Shown piece after piece: positions 35,141 to 48,015 of a stretch of DNA of 64,000 nucleotides. The notes beneath the pieces are model-generated. The model was not told the origin of the DNA and did not search any database. It saw nothing but the letters and a program-made list of their open reading frames with translations. Each line of letters starts with the position of its first letter. Position 1 is the first letter of the stretch. Source of the DNA: Rotaria sordida (taxonomy: Eukaryota; Rotifera; Eurotatoria; Philodinida; Philodinidae); the NCBI GenBank assembly GCA_905250125.1, contig CAJNOL010000800.1, positions 38,907-102,906 of the forward strand, written 5' to 3'. The translations under genes and the position numbers were made by a program.

Positions 35141-38100
35141 ATGTTCATGCCAACGGGAAAGAGAACAGTAGTATATATGTATTGATCGTTGGTCACCTTT
35201 CTTCTTTTACACTAAAGAATAGATTAATGTGTTTGGATGTGAAGAATATAGAAACGTCTTTTTCTACGTAATCGATTCGATTTTTTTTGTTGTAGGTTGC
35301 ACCTGAACGTAAATCATTATTACCTTTACGGTTACCAGCACCTTGTGTAGTTGCTCCTCGTCCTACAATACCGATGCCATCAGTTTGTGAAAATAATCCG
35401 TTAGTTAATATTTTACATGTACATATATATATATAAATTATTCATTTTCTAGTAAATCATCATTAACTGTTGGCAATCGTGTTTTAGTAAATGGACTTAA
35501 AAGTGGTATTCTTCGTTATATAGGTACAGTAAAATTTGCAGATGGACAATTTTGTGGTGTTGAACTTGATCAACCAGATGGAAAACATGATGGACAAATA
35601 AAAGATGTTCGGTATACAAAAAACAAAAAAAAAAATTATAAGTATTTATTTTATTTTATTTTTTGTAAAGATATTTTCAATGTCCACCAAATCATGGAAT
35701 ATTTGTACCTTGTGATAAAGTTGTTTTAGCACCTCGATTACGAACATCAGTAAGTTGTTTGTTTTTTTTTGTCTATTATAAAAGAAAAATAATGATCTGA
35801 TTAAATCAAAAAAAAAAAAAAATTTTCTTTTTTTTAGTTATCACAAAGACCAATAAGCCGTTTGAAGCCTCCAACAATGACACGTTCAATGACACATTCA
35901 TCAGAAATTAATAAAATTGAACAATCGAAATCTGTTGAATTACCTGATCTTTTAGCAAATACAACTTCTCAACCGGTGATACTCAATAATTCAATTGTCA
36001 ATGATCATCATGTGAATATTTTAAGCAAAAAAAAATATATATATTTAATAGAATTTTTTTGCATAAATTAATTTATAAAAAAACTCTAGGAAATTATCAT
36101 ACCAATCGAACAACCAAAAGAACAGACGATCGATGTTATTGAATCTAAACTTGAATTTCAACCACTAACAACCGATGAACGTATGTTTTAATATTTATTA
36201 ATTTTTTTTATTTCGTGAAACACGATCTAAAAAAAGTATGTTGAAGCATAGGGATAGAAATTTCAACTTCCTATAGACCGTGATAGATGATCAAAGACAG
36301 TATGTCATTCGCGTCTGATTATAATATATGAACTACTCCCTCATTGCATTTCGGGAAGATACATAAAATGATGGTAAAGAAATGTGTCACAAAATCGATA
36401 GCATAAAACAATCTCCCTATGGTTAATAACAGCAGCTACATCGTGTTTCACATATTAATTCCATAGAGATTGTACTAACAGCTTTTTTTTTTATGTAGCT
36501 TCAGAAACAATAGAAGCTGATTTTACTGATAGTGTATCATTAATATTACATCAACTACAACAAGAACAACCAATTGAAACACGTTCTTCTTCAATAATAA
36601 TTAGTGAAGAAGATACTGAAGATGATGATGATGATGAATTAGATAATGAAAGTATTATTGAATCTACAATTAATGAAAAAATAGATACAACTTGTCATTC
36701 ATCATCACCATCATCTTCTATTTGTATTTCAATTGAATCAACAAAATTTGTTCAAACAGATTTATCATTTCATTTCAATGATAATATTTCATTTACAAAA
36801 AATGAATTAATAAAAAAACAAAAATCTATTTTAAATTTATCAACATCAATTAATAAATTAGAAATTAAGAAAAAAGATGAACAAACAATTATTAATAAGA
36901 AAAAACCAATTATTCAATCGATTAAAAAAAGTAAACAGAGAAAAAAAAATAAATAGATACAAATTTACATTTTGTAAGATGTCGAACAACGATCCATTCC
37001 ACCATTATCTAATACAACAAAACGACCAATTATTTCTACAATACCTCGAAAGTCATCAATCATACTACCAAAAAAAGGACCACCATCTAAAATTCCACTC
37101 AATGCTGCACAATCGGTGACTTCACTATCATCATCACAATCGAGTCAAAATTTTTTTTTTTATTAAAAAATCTTTTTCTTTTTATTATACAATTTTGTAT
37201 TATATATTTAGAACATAGTCTATCACTTTCATCATGTAATTCATTGAACAGTAGTCAGTCAGATTTAGGATCGATAAATAAAAATTCAAATATAAAAAAA
37301 ACATCAGATACAAATCAAAATATTTTTCAATCAAGTGGCATTCCTTCAATTAATCTAGGTAAGTATATTTTTAATTTGATTCCAAAAAACAAAAAAATTG
37401 TTTTTTTGTTCGATGTAGAAAAACAAATCGATCAATCTCGTGATCAATTGAATACACTTAATCAACAAATGGCAATGTAAATTTAGAATTTAAAATTCTT
37501 TTTTTTATAAAATATTTTATTTAGTCAAAAAAGTCTTAATCAATCTCTGGAAATTACTAATCAACATTTAAAAAAATACTATGAACATCTACTCAATCAA
37601 TTTGATCTTATGCATATTTTAAGTCAATATTATATTAATGAAGTAAGAAAATATTTTCAACAAAAAAATAATCTTCATTTATTTATTTTTCATTATAAGA
37701 ATGAACAAATTAAAGAACAACATGAAATTCAACTATCGAAAGGTATATTTCAATTTTTTGTTTTTTTTTTCTTTCATATAAGAAATTCTTGCCAAATGAT
37801 AAATCAATGTTTTGAAATGAAATTTTAACTCATCAGATAAACTCTATTGAGATTAGAGAAAGCCAAAAAAAACTAGCAAAGCAAGTTTTAGCCTTTGTTA
37901 ATCAACTTATTTTTCTTTTCTCACTCAGCAGTACTATTTTTTGCTGCTGGTAGTTTGAAATATTTCAAACAAATAGCCAGACCATCAATGTGTTTGCATA
38001 TATAATTCTTAGAAAAAAAGTTGAATAGTTGCATTTTGATGTTGTCAAATCTGAATTTTCATGCATCAAATATCAAAGGGTATGAGTGTGAGTCTTCAGT

Positions 38101-40493
38101 TTATTCACATCCGTCTGTACATCATAGTAGAAGGAAAGAAAAAAAAAAGTGAATCACACTCTATAACAAATTTAAATTACTGTTTTTTTTTTAAATATAT
38201 TAACAAGCCTAATTATTTTAATAACTGTTCGTTTAAATTGCAGCTTTTTAAATTCTTATTATAAAAGTACCACATTTCCTAATATCATCTTATCATGAAA
38301 TAACAGATGGTATGCAAAAGTTTTGCATTAATTTTATTTTTAGTATAATGCAACAACAACTCGTGATGGAAGCTCGTCAGTATTTTTTTTGTTAGAAAAA
38401 GCAAAGCTATGTAAAAATATTTATTGAAGGCTGAAAAATTTTTCTGGACGCTTTCGGAATTTAGAAGAAAATTTCCATCTATTAAAAAAAACAAAGTTCA
38501 TCTTATTTTTCGGATTTTTATAGCACTACGATAGGGTATTGATATTTTTTCCTAAAACTTGGATGATCTCTCTACAAAAGCACACTATAAAAAAAAACTT
38601 CATTGAATGTTGCAGACGGAAAATCAAATTTTTAATAAAATTATTGCCTATGGAATCTGTGATTTTGTAACTCACATATTTTGATATTATTAGAAAACAT
38701 GTATTGCATTGATTACAGTCACACTTAACATGCGTAAAAATTTCGAAAGTTAAGTGCAAGACACTAATCGATCAAATGCACTTTTTATAATTGATTTTTG
38801 TGTGAAGTTAAAAGGCACTTTTCACTCTCTTCGGTAAGCATTTTGTTTTTTGCTACTATAATTAAAATAAAATGAATACAAAATTTTTGTATCATTATTG
38901 AGATACTATTCGATCATGAGTGTGAATTCGATAATCAATATTTGAAAGTGTTCTAAAGAAGACTTATGAATATGAATCTTTTCTTTTTTTGACTTTCTCT
39001 AGTTTCAATAGAGTTTATTCAATGAGAAGTGATTCATTTCAAAAGTAATTTTTGTTACTTAATAAAATTCTTTTGTTAGTGTTTCTTTTTTGAATGATTA
39101 TATAATGAATATTTTCTTATTATTAGCTCGAACAACAAAAGATCAATTAGAAGTAAATAAAAATATTTCTATAATAACAAAAAAAAAAAAAAAATAAAAA
39201 CAATATGATTGATTTATCTTATAGATATCCATTGAACATTTACAAACATATCATAAAAATGAATTATCTGTATTAGATAAACGTTATCATAGTCAAATTG
39301 AAACATTAAATAAAACACATGAACAAAAATTAAATGAATATAAACAAAAAATGAATCATTTATTAGTAAATATTGTTTAAAATTTCATTTTTACATACGG
39401 TGTTTTTTTTTCTTCAAAAAACATATCTTTTTAGCATGAAAAAAATGAATTAGAATCTTGTTGTTCATTATTACAAGAAAAAGTTGATAGTTTTTTAACT
39501 GAAATGGCTAATAGTGAACATGCCGATGTTTTATTATGTCATGTTGAAACATTAGAAAAAGATCGAACAAGTTTACAAACTGTACTTGAACTTAAAACTA
39601 AAGAAATTACACAATTACGAACGAAACTTAATGAACAAGAAATTCGAGTATGAAAATCAAGAATTTATTTAAAACGTAAGTTCTTTTTGTCTATTTATTT
39701 TAGCTTCATGATGAACAAGCATTACGAAAACGTGTTGATATGGTTGAAAATAAAAATCAAAATCTTGAATATCTTCTTCAACATAAAAAATTAAGTGAAA
39801 AGTAAATAAATATATATTTTTTTTCTTCTTATTTACTAAATTTTTGATTTATTCAATTATTGAAAATCTAATTATAATTCATATAAAATTAAATATTATT
39901 TTAACACTTATGAATTCTTCTTTCTTTAAAGTTCATCTTCAATCTACACATCAGAATATTTATTTATGTGTATTTTCCTAAGTACATATTGCTTCTATAG
40001 TTTTTTTTTTACATATATAAATTATCATTAAGCTTTTGATTATCCATTTATTTATCACTGAAATTCAAAAAGTTCAAATTTGATTTTAAACTATTACTTA
40101 TAGATGAATATTCTTTTCACCATCTATAAGAATAAATATCTAATTTGCAAGCTGATATTGAATCATTGCTTTTTTTATTGATTTATTATATTTTTTTTTA
40201 GATCTGCTTTAGCTGAACGAAATGAATTAAAAGAACAAGTAATTCAACTTGAACGAGATAATTGTCAATTAAAATTTGAAAATGAAACATTACGTTATCG
40301 TCTTCATGAACGATCATTATCGATTTCCATACCATTAAATAATCAAATTATATTTCCAAATAAATCAATAACTATTCCTATACAAAAATTACAAGGTCGA
40401 AATCGTGCATGTAGTTTATCATCAATTATAATTATTGCACATAAGAATGAATGCATTACTCGTTCGTTATCATCATTGAACTGTATTTCTTAA
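35141..40493 (+). CDS. CLIP-like microtubule-binding protein: CAP-Gly domain plus coiled coil, 17 exons, 788 aa
   Basis: Exons: 35141-35167 (tentative), 35296-35399, 35453-35611, 35671-35749, 35838-36011, 36090-36180, 36499-36930, 36979-37143, 37212-37358, 37419-37476, 37525-37642, 37700-37742, 39127-39152, 39225-39365, 39435-39647, 39704-39801, 40202-40493. All phases agree. Residues about 45-120 form a CAP-Gly domain: VGNRVLVNG, GTVKFADGQFCGVELDQPDG, then GKHDG and YFQCPPNHGIFV, matching the tubulin/EB-tail binding signature. A Ser/Asp/Pro-rich region with basic KRPIISTIPRKSSI, typical of microtubule linkers, leads into a coiled coil (about 460-735). No C-terminal CCHC zinc knuckle as in CLIP-170 is visible. 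Cytoplasmic plus-end tracking role inferred. The first exon (MFMPTGKRT) and the exon 8 donor (GTCAAA) are the weakest calls. Confidence 0.82.
36334..36485 (+). repeat. Dispersed repeat family A copy inside intron 6 of the CLIP-like gene
   Basis: About 150 bp aligned with 141-293 and, in reverse, 6992-7145. It makes up half of the 318-bp intron between 36180 and 36499, which is far longer than the typical 50-60 bp. The intron therefore seems to have grown by insertion of this repeat without loss of splicing signals. Confidence 0.7.
37743..39126 (+). other. Long intron of the CLIP-like gene
   Basis: A 1.38-kb intron between a 43-nt and a 26-nt exon. AT-rich, with several T-runs. No element ends or protein-coding sequence recognised. 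The short flanking exons make this region a likely place for annotation errors. Confidence 0.5.
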
Positions 40494-40987
40494 TCGGTGA
40501 TTATTTTTTTTCTTCTTTTTGTTTGCTTTTTGAGAATGTTTGCATGTTTGCGTAGTTTGTTTTTATTTTATTAATATTAATTTGACAATATTAGAAAATG
40601 TTCTGACACAAATTTATGTATTTGCGTGATATATATATATATATATATGTGGTATTCACTGCTTTTGTATTTTTATCATATTTATTTGTTGTAGCATGTG
40701 TTTATTAATGATGAATATTTAATTATTTTGATAAAAATATACAGGGCGTGACAAATGTTAAATAATTTTTTTTTTTTTTGAAAATATTCGAATGAAGAAA
40801 TATCACACATTATCATGATTTTTCTGTTAGATGATACAAAATTTAAATCTCTATAAAAATCTTATTAAGTTTAATTTAAAACAATGGAACTATCAAGTTT
40901 AAAAGGCTTTCGTTTCAATTTATTAGATTTTTAACCTTTTCTTAGGTACTTCCTGGAAGATCAAATGATGATTTTCATCTAAAATTC

Positions 40988-41150
40988 TGTTTAGAGATAG
41001 GTCTAATGATTCTTAGAATATCTTGAAAGTTTCAGTCGAAAACAATGCTGCGACACAACGACTATTTTTGGGAATTCAACCTCTTGGCGAAAGAATATAT
41101 TTTTCGGCTGAAACTTTCGAGATATTCTAAGAGTCATTAGACCTATCGAT
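40988..41150. repeat. Inverted repeat hairpin
   Basis: GATAGGTCTAATGATTCTTA on the left pairs with TAAGAGTCATTAGACCTATC on the right over about 50 bp; the loop is about 55 bp. The sequence to its right (41215-41350) recurs after the foldback at 43609-43968, so both may derive from one element family. Confidence 0.7.
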
Positions 41151-42590
41151 CGACCAAATTTCAGATCAGAATTCTGTTATTTGATTTTTAGAGACTGCCT
41201 ACAAATGCATAAAAAAATCCATTAAACCAATCATAACTCGACAACAAAGGTCCATGGCGACGAATCCTTTTTGGGCTTTTGCTAGTCTGACTAAGACCTA
41301 TCTGTGATTTCAATTTGAGCTCAAATGGCACATGTCATTTAGGGTAGTTTCCTATAAGCAAGTTTTTGTACATTGTATCAAGTGATTCAGTGAATGACAT
41401 CTATTTCATACACAATTTATCGATTTGTCAAGGAATATTTAGTTTTTAAAATAAAATCCATTAACAGACAACCTTGAAAATGTTCTTTCGATCACGCATA
41501 ATATGATATTTGCTAATACAGATTCTTCTAAGTAGTCAACATGCTGTGTTGAGAACACAAGAACATGAATCACTTAAGGCAATCTGTAAGAAAAATTGTC
41601 TTTGCTTCAATTTTTTTAATATTTAATCTAATACGAGTTTTATAGAGAATTAAATTCTGCATCTTCTGAAAGAAAAACTAACATCATGCATTATTTCTTC
41701 ATGCAAATATTTGCAAAGAAAACAATGTTACAAAACTTTGAGCACGTTCACATTCATTAATAAAAAAAAAAGGAATGAAATTTTCATGCATGATTAATAT
41801 TTTAATATACTTTATTCTTATCGGTAAATTTTGAATGTTCAATAATCAAAAATATTCAAACAAACTTCAAGATAAAAAAACAACATCGTTTCATTTATCA
41901 AATGTTTATTAACAATCATTATTGTTGAATTCTTTTATGAAAAGAGAAGAAACCTACATCCACACTCATACCCTATAGAGTATTGCTCATATCAGTACTT
42001 TTTTCATATTGTGCATACAGTATTGATAAGTTTATAATGGTTTGATCATTGATTTAAAAGAAAGAATTGTTTTATCACAGGGTGTGAAAACCGACAAATC
42101 TCGCGGTGCTCCGTCACCACGATTTGTCCATCTTTGATATAAACAACTCATAGTGTTACAAAATCTTTATCCAAAGTTTTTCTGAACATATCTGGATTTT
42201 TCAAAAAAATCGATTTATTTTTCGTTAGCGACGTCACAGAGTGCAAATATACCAACGAAAAAAAACAAGCTCTTATGATCAAATAAGAATAGCAATTAAT
42301 ACTCTGATCAAAATGCCTCGTAGTAGTACAAAACATATGATTTTGTATAGGCTTTACTGATATTCTTCAAAATCAATTAAATAGATTAAAATCAAATTAT
42401 GGCTAAGAATAATCGAGATGGTGGCAGATTATTTTTTTCAATTGATTTTAATCGGATTATCATGCAAAATGTAAAAGAAGTCTCATAGGAAAAATGAGAT
42501 TTGTTAATGAGTAATAAAAAACTAATTCTCATTTTCTTAGGTATATTTTTTACTGGGAACAAAGTTGAAATTGAGAGCTTTTACGATTAT

Positions 42591-43163
42591 CATTAATTTA
42601 GTTGCCTTTTCAATTTTAGAAGCAACTAATATCCATTTCAAAAAAGAAGATGGGTGGATATTTTTTTGAATGAATTGATCTAGAAAGCTGTGGTTTCCAC
42701 CATTGGAAAGAGGAGATGAAAACGTATCAAATCATATATGAAAAGATTTTTCTAACTACTATCCTAAGAGTTTTAGTAAAATATTTTCAAAAAATTGCTT
42801 TTTTCTCATACGTTAAAAACAAAGCGATTTTTCATCAAAATACTACAAAAATTTCCATTTTTCGATTATTTTGTTGAAAAAAAATAGGATGTTTCATTTG
42901 GCGGTTCTAGCACATTCATGAAAATCAATAAATTAATATCGCGATCATGAGAGGTATGCTGTTTTTCTAGAAGCTTTATATAAAACTCTTAGGAAAATAA
43001 TTAGAAAAACTTTTTCATATATGGTACGACGCGTCTTCATCTTCTCTTTTCAATAGTGAAAACCGTAGTTCTCTAGATCAATTCATTCAAAAAATACTCA
43101 CTCGCCTTCTTTTTTGAAATGGACATTAGTTGCTTCTAAAATTAAAAAGTCAACTAAATTTTA
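42591..43163. mobile_element. Foldback element
   Basis: Arms of about 210 bp: the left begins near ATTTAGTTGCCTTTTCAATT with AGAAGCAACTAATATCC, and the right carries the complement. Divergence between arms is moderate. The loop of about 150 bp is AT-rich with no coding sequence. Precise ends and a target duplication are not resolved. Confidence 0.7.
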
Positions 43164-43608
43164 TAGTTAACTCCGATATATACATTTTTCTACAAGAAAG
43201 ACACTAATCACTTCAAAACCAGTCATTGCTATTAAAAAAATAAAAGAACAGCAAATATGCTATGTACAACATTTATTTATTTATCTTTTTGTTTTATTCT
43301 TTTAATATTCTCATTTCATATTGCTTCATTCTAACTATGATATTATTTTAAAAACATGTCTTCTTCCGACTCAATTTAAACAGTCAATATTTAATTTCAA
43401 CCGTTCTCAATTCAACTAAAAGAACAATTTAATGATATTCTCGTTTCTTATTCACATATATTCAATATTTACTTTTCTTGCTCAAAGAAAAAAAACCAGT
43501 CACAATAAATAACTAGTCAAGAGATATTTAAATATTTGCGGATATGTTGATAGTCTCTCAATTTATCAAATCGAAAAATACTTTTGTCCATACTAAAAAG
43601 TAGTCCGT

Positions 43609-43968
43609 TTAGTGAATTTTCTCTGTAGTATCTCACTTTTGCAGCAAAGCTATACTTTCGAATTTTAACTTGAAACTTTGCCTACATAAAGGCTTCAGCT
43701 AGACTAGCTTGCATAAAAAATTTCAGAAGTTTTGAACAAAGTCTTTCGGAGATACCGAACTATCAAGACACAGACCCTTTTTCATAGATACTATATATAG
43801 TCTACATTTTTTGAAAACTTGGTATCTCGAAGAGACTTTGTTCAAAACTTCTGAAATTTTTTATGTAAGCTAGTCTAGCTGAGGCTTTTATGTAGGCAAA
43901 GTTTCAAGTCAGAATTCGAAAGTATAGCTTTGCTGCAAAAGTGAGGTGCTACAGAGAAAATTCACTAA
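43609..43968. mobile_element. Near-perfect foldback palindrome
   Basis: Left arm TTAGTGAATTTTCTCTGTAG and right arm CTACAGAGAAAATTCACTAA bound about 165-bp arms with a loop of only 25-40 bp around 43785-43815. A core GCTAGACTAGCTTGCATAAA / TTTATGTAAGCTAGTCTAGC is particularly well matched. High arm identity suggests recent formation, or maintenance by gene conversion. Confidence 0.75.
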
Positions 43969-45622
43969 AAACTTGATATCTCGTCAGGAACACGTCATGG
44001 GCACGAACCCTTTTAGGGTTTTCTTAGTCTCACTGAGTCCTACTAGTAGCCAAAATATGAGCTCGAACGGCGTCCGACAGTTGAATATGTTCCCTCGTTA
44101 GTCTAAATAAAATCAAATTGATTAAAAAAATATCTACATAATTCTCTCCTTTAATGATTACTATCAATAAAACTGTTTGAACAATCTAATCTATAGATTC
44201 TGTTATAAAATTATTCTCAATAGTGAGATATATTATGTAATTTTTTGTCAATCTAATTCGAATTTATTCGTACAATGAATAAATAACCAAATAAGTTCAT
44301 GAAATTGTGTGTCAACAATATAGGCGATAAAATGTGTTGAATCTAGAGCACACTTAAAATTTTTTTGTAAAATCTTCACCGATCTATGAAAAATAGAGAA
44401 TGAAAATGAACATTTTTTTGATGTTATTTACATCAGACACAGTTAGTATTTCTTGTTTCGAAATCACATTTTCCAGTGTATAACACTAGTAAAGATCAGA
44501 AAAGAAATCATGACATATATCACAATATCTCATTTCAACGAAATATGAAGTAGCAGTGTTCACAAAGATAATAGAATTGCAATGGAAATTCGTACACTGT
44601 ACAAAAAAAAATGTTAAGTAAACATGTACGGTTGATCACTGAAGGCAAAGAAAATTTTTTTGTAACTGCTTTTAGTTGTTCTATGGCAAGTTTCTTCAAT
44701 AGTACTTCTTCACTTATCATGAAGAAATGGTAGTTCATGTCATAGTCAATATATAGTTCAACGTTTAGTTATATAAACTCATATTCTCTTTAAAAGCCTT
44801 TTCTAAGTCACTTTCAATATCCCGATTGTACTATTTGTAATGGAATACAATGAAGGTTTTGAAGTTTATACAAGACTTTCGATGGACGTTACACAAATAT
44901 ATCAATAGCTCTATATCTCTCCTAGTGAAAACTCTAGCAATGTTGTAGAAGTTCAAATGAATTTTCCAGCAATTCAAATAATAAATTTAATTTCTATATT
45001 AAGGATCTCAAGCGCATACCTAAAAGGACACAGTTGGGTTACTTTTTACATTAGAATGAAACTTACTGGAGTCCGATCACGGATCTCATTATTCAACAAG
45101 CGTTTACATGCACTTACAGATGATTTATTTACATGAATAATAGTTGAGCATAACTGGTGGATATTATCAGGACAGTTTACTAGTCTTTACTAGAGCATAT
45201 ATAAAACGTCGTGTCAGAGTTAATATACTTGTAAAGAATAAATGAATACTTTGTGTGTTATTGTTTTTAGACATACAACTGAAAATTAATGTTCGTTTAA
45301 CTTTATATTTTAATACATATTACAGAACTCTGTAAATACTGATTTTTTAATAAAATAAAAAAGAATGAGATGATTAATTACTCAAGTGCATTTTATGCGT
45401 TCTAGTTTGGAATGTTTTTTTTAAATGTTACAAAAATACAAATTTTATCGTTAAAACATTTTTCTCACGATGCAGTTAATCATTTAGTGGAAAGAATTTA
45501 GCTCATTGTTATTAAAATGGTATATCATTAAAAAAGAACTTATCAAGTTTTAATTTTTTTTCATTATCAATTCATTCGATGAGTCATTGTTTAATAATAA
45601 AAAAAACCAGTGACAATCTCAT

Positions 45623-47217
45623 ATGAAGTTTAGTCTTGCACTACTATCGATTATACTTTTGATTGTTCATCATTCAAATAATAGTACCGTTTGTCGATGG
45701 TGAGGTATCAACATATATATATATATATCGAATAAATAATCAGAAGATATGTTTATATAATGATAGGTAACCAATTCAATGTGGTTGTGCATTTTATCAA
45801 CCAGTAATACGTACTCGTATTGTTGGTGGTATTGAAAGTATACCACATTCATGGTAGATTATTTCAACGAAAATAATTCTCATATATATATAGTGATATT
45901 ATTTTAGGCCATGGATTGTTAGTATTCGATTAGCTTCCACAAATTCTCCTTTTTGTGGTGCGTATTTCAATCTATTAATTAGTTTTCTAATTCTTCTCAT
46001 TTTTTAATGTTTATTTTTAGGTGGTTCACTTATTACTGATCGATATGTTCTTACAGCTGCTCATGTATTTCTATAATTCTATCCATGAGATGATAAATTT
46101 TATTTAGTCTATTTAGTGTTTTTATGATGAATTAAAAAAGACAGGTGGTAAAACAACTGCAGCAATTAGATCTAAATATATCTTTGTAATTGGTGCTCAT
46201 TATTCAACAGAAAAAAATACATATTTAAATAGTCATTTACATGTATCAGCGAATTTAATTATCATACATCCACAATATGATACAAATACCAAAATCAATG
46301 ATATTGCTCTTATTCAATTAAATAGATCAGTTGATTTAACTGATAAAACAATTGGTTTTATATGTCTACCAATGCCTACATTACGTTATCCAAAATTATT
46401 TCCATCTGATCGAACAGATGCTGTAATATTTTCATATGTATTACGTTTTGTTTCTTTGTTACAAATTTCTTTAAGTCGCTATTGGATGGGGACGTGAACG
46501 TGAAGGTTCTTTTGGTCGTGCTAGTAATGTACTTTTACAAGTTGAATTACCTATTCAATCATCTTATATTCGACCATCAGATTGTGCTGATCAAGTATAT
46601 GATCCAGAAAAACAATTTTGTGCTGGTTTTATTCCAGGTGGAAAGGATACTTGTCAAGGCGATAGATCTCTTTTCATATAAAACAGATTTTTTTCTTTTT
46701 GTATTAATCAATATTTTTCTAGTGGTGGACCATTAATGTTGACTTATAATCAAACATGGCAAATTGTTGGAATAACTAGTTATGGTGAAGGTTGTGCACG
46801 AGCTCGTAAACCGGGTAAGTTAAGCTTAAAAAATCCTAAAGATGATTATAAGGTTATGACTACAAAGTGGAATATATGTGGACTTGTTGAGAATTACTTC
46901 CTTCATCTAATAATGTATGTAGTTCTGTAGTCAAAAAACTTATAATCACTTTTAATAGATTATTTTCAATCGTTGTTTTTTTAGGTGTGTATACTCGTGT
47001 AAGTGTTTATCGTGATTGGATCAATTATACAATAAGCAAAAATATATTGAATTATGAAACACAACTTTTTAATATACCAAATAATATTGATATGAGTAAT
47101 AATCTAGAAATATGGTGGGATAGAGAAGTTAATAGCAATGCTGTATGTTATATAATACCGTTTACTAGTGTGTTACTTTTGTGTTTATTAGATGTATTTG
47201 TTTATAATTATTACTAA
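45623..47217 (+). pseudogene. Trypsin-like serine protease (S1 family) gene with defective splice junctions
   Basis: Exons: 45623-45699 (signal peptide MKFSLALLSIILLIVHHSNN), about 45771-45853, 45908-45957, 46021-46064, 46117-46422, 46477-46665, 46723-46814, 46985-47217. The mature N-terminus reads RIVGGIESIPHSWPWIVSIR. His is in VLTAAHCFYDE, Asp in NDIALIQL, Ser in CQGDSGGPL; a C-terminal TM (SVLLLCLLDVFVY) is predicted. Three joints fail. Exon 1 to 2 runs into TAA for the only acceptor. Exon 5 (ends GAT GCT) to 6 is off by one base. Exon 6 ends GATAG followed by ATCTCT, where the donor should be GT. The triad is intact, so decay is recent, or the defects reflect assembly errors or non-canonical splicing. 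A membrane-anchored protease is what the intact gene would encode. Confidence 0.7.
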
Positions 47218-48015
47218 CATAAGATAAATTTTAATTTTAAAATATAGAATATTAATTTGTTTGATTGCATCAATAATCGAAAACATCAATGACTAAAGTA
47301 TTCAACTAACATCTTTAGGATAAAGAATTGTTTGTAATTTATAAGTCCATTGTGAGAATTGAACTCAATTGTTCCACTCAAACAGCGATGGTCCAATCAG
47401 GAGTATACCTCTCTCAGTTGATTATAGAAAGGTCAAAAATTCAGCTAACAAAACATTCTTTCTATTTGGTTTAATATTAACATTATAACAGAGATCATAC
47501 TTGAGGGTATGGATGTGCGAAAGAAAACACCAACATCCACACCGGCTTTTCAAAGTATCTGTCACTTTTCTTTATTGTGACGTCGTTATCAAGATTAATA
47601 GGACACAAATACGTTCTTTTCTTTGAAGTTGAATTCATTGCTCTTTTTAAGAAAACTTCAGTTTTTCAAATTTCGATCATAGTTGCCATTGAAAAAGGCT
47701 CTTGGATGGATATATTATTCTTTTCATCTAGTTTCTGCGCTTCTATGTTACAAAAGAGACGTCTTATATGTATATTGATCATATATTTTTGTGTAAGAAA
47801 ATTTCACAAACAGACTGAAGAAAAAAAGTTTTATTGATGTTTATTGGCTTTTATAATACTCCCTCTAAAACAACTAAAATGCGAAACTAACTTGAGATTA
47901 ATGAAAGAAATTTGTCTTTTATTTTTCATAACTATTATGTTATACGTGTTCTATTTATTGAAAAGAACTGTGATATATGAACATTTTACAATAGAATAGA
48001 AGAAAAGAGAAGAAG
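47218..48015. other. Convergent intergenic region between protease and nuclear receptor genes
   Basis: Holds the 3' flanks of two converging genes. At 47504-47550 there is a GGTATGGATGTG ... CACCAACATCCACACC pair, one of the recurrent telomere-like hairpins. The open frame near 47577-47837 has no recognisable content. Confidence 0.45.

Larger units (their letters stand above)
40494..45622. other. Intergenic repeat-rich region
   Basis: No gene recognised. It holds a hairpin (40988-41150) and two foldback elements (42591-43163, 43609-43968). A pair of direct repeats (41215-41350 and 43975-44101) shares CGAAYCCTTTTWGGGYTTT and GAGCTCRAAYGGC blocks. A telomere-like ACATCCACACTCATACC motif lies at 41954-41971. 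The 40741 sequence TACAGGGCGTGACAAATG looks like a transposon terminus, but I found no partner. 44110-45600 shows nothing recognisable. Confidence 0.45.
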
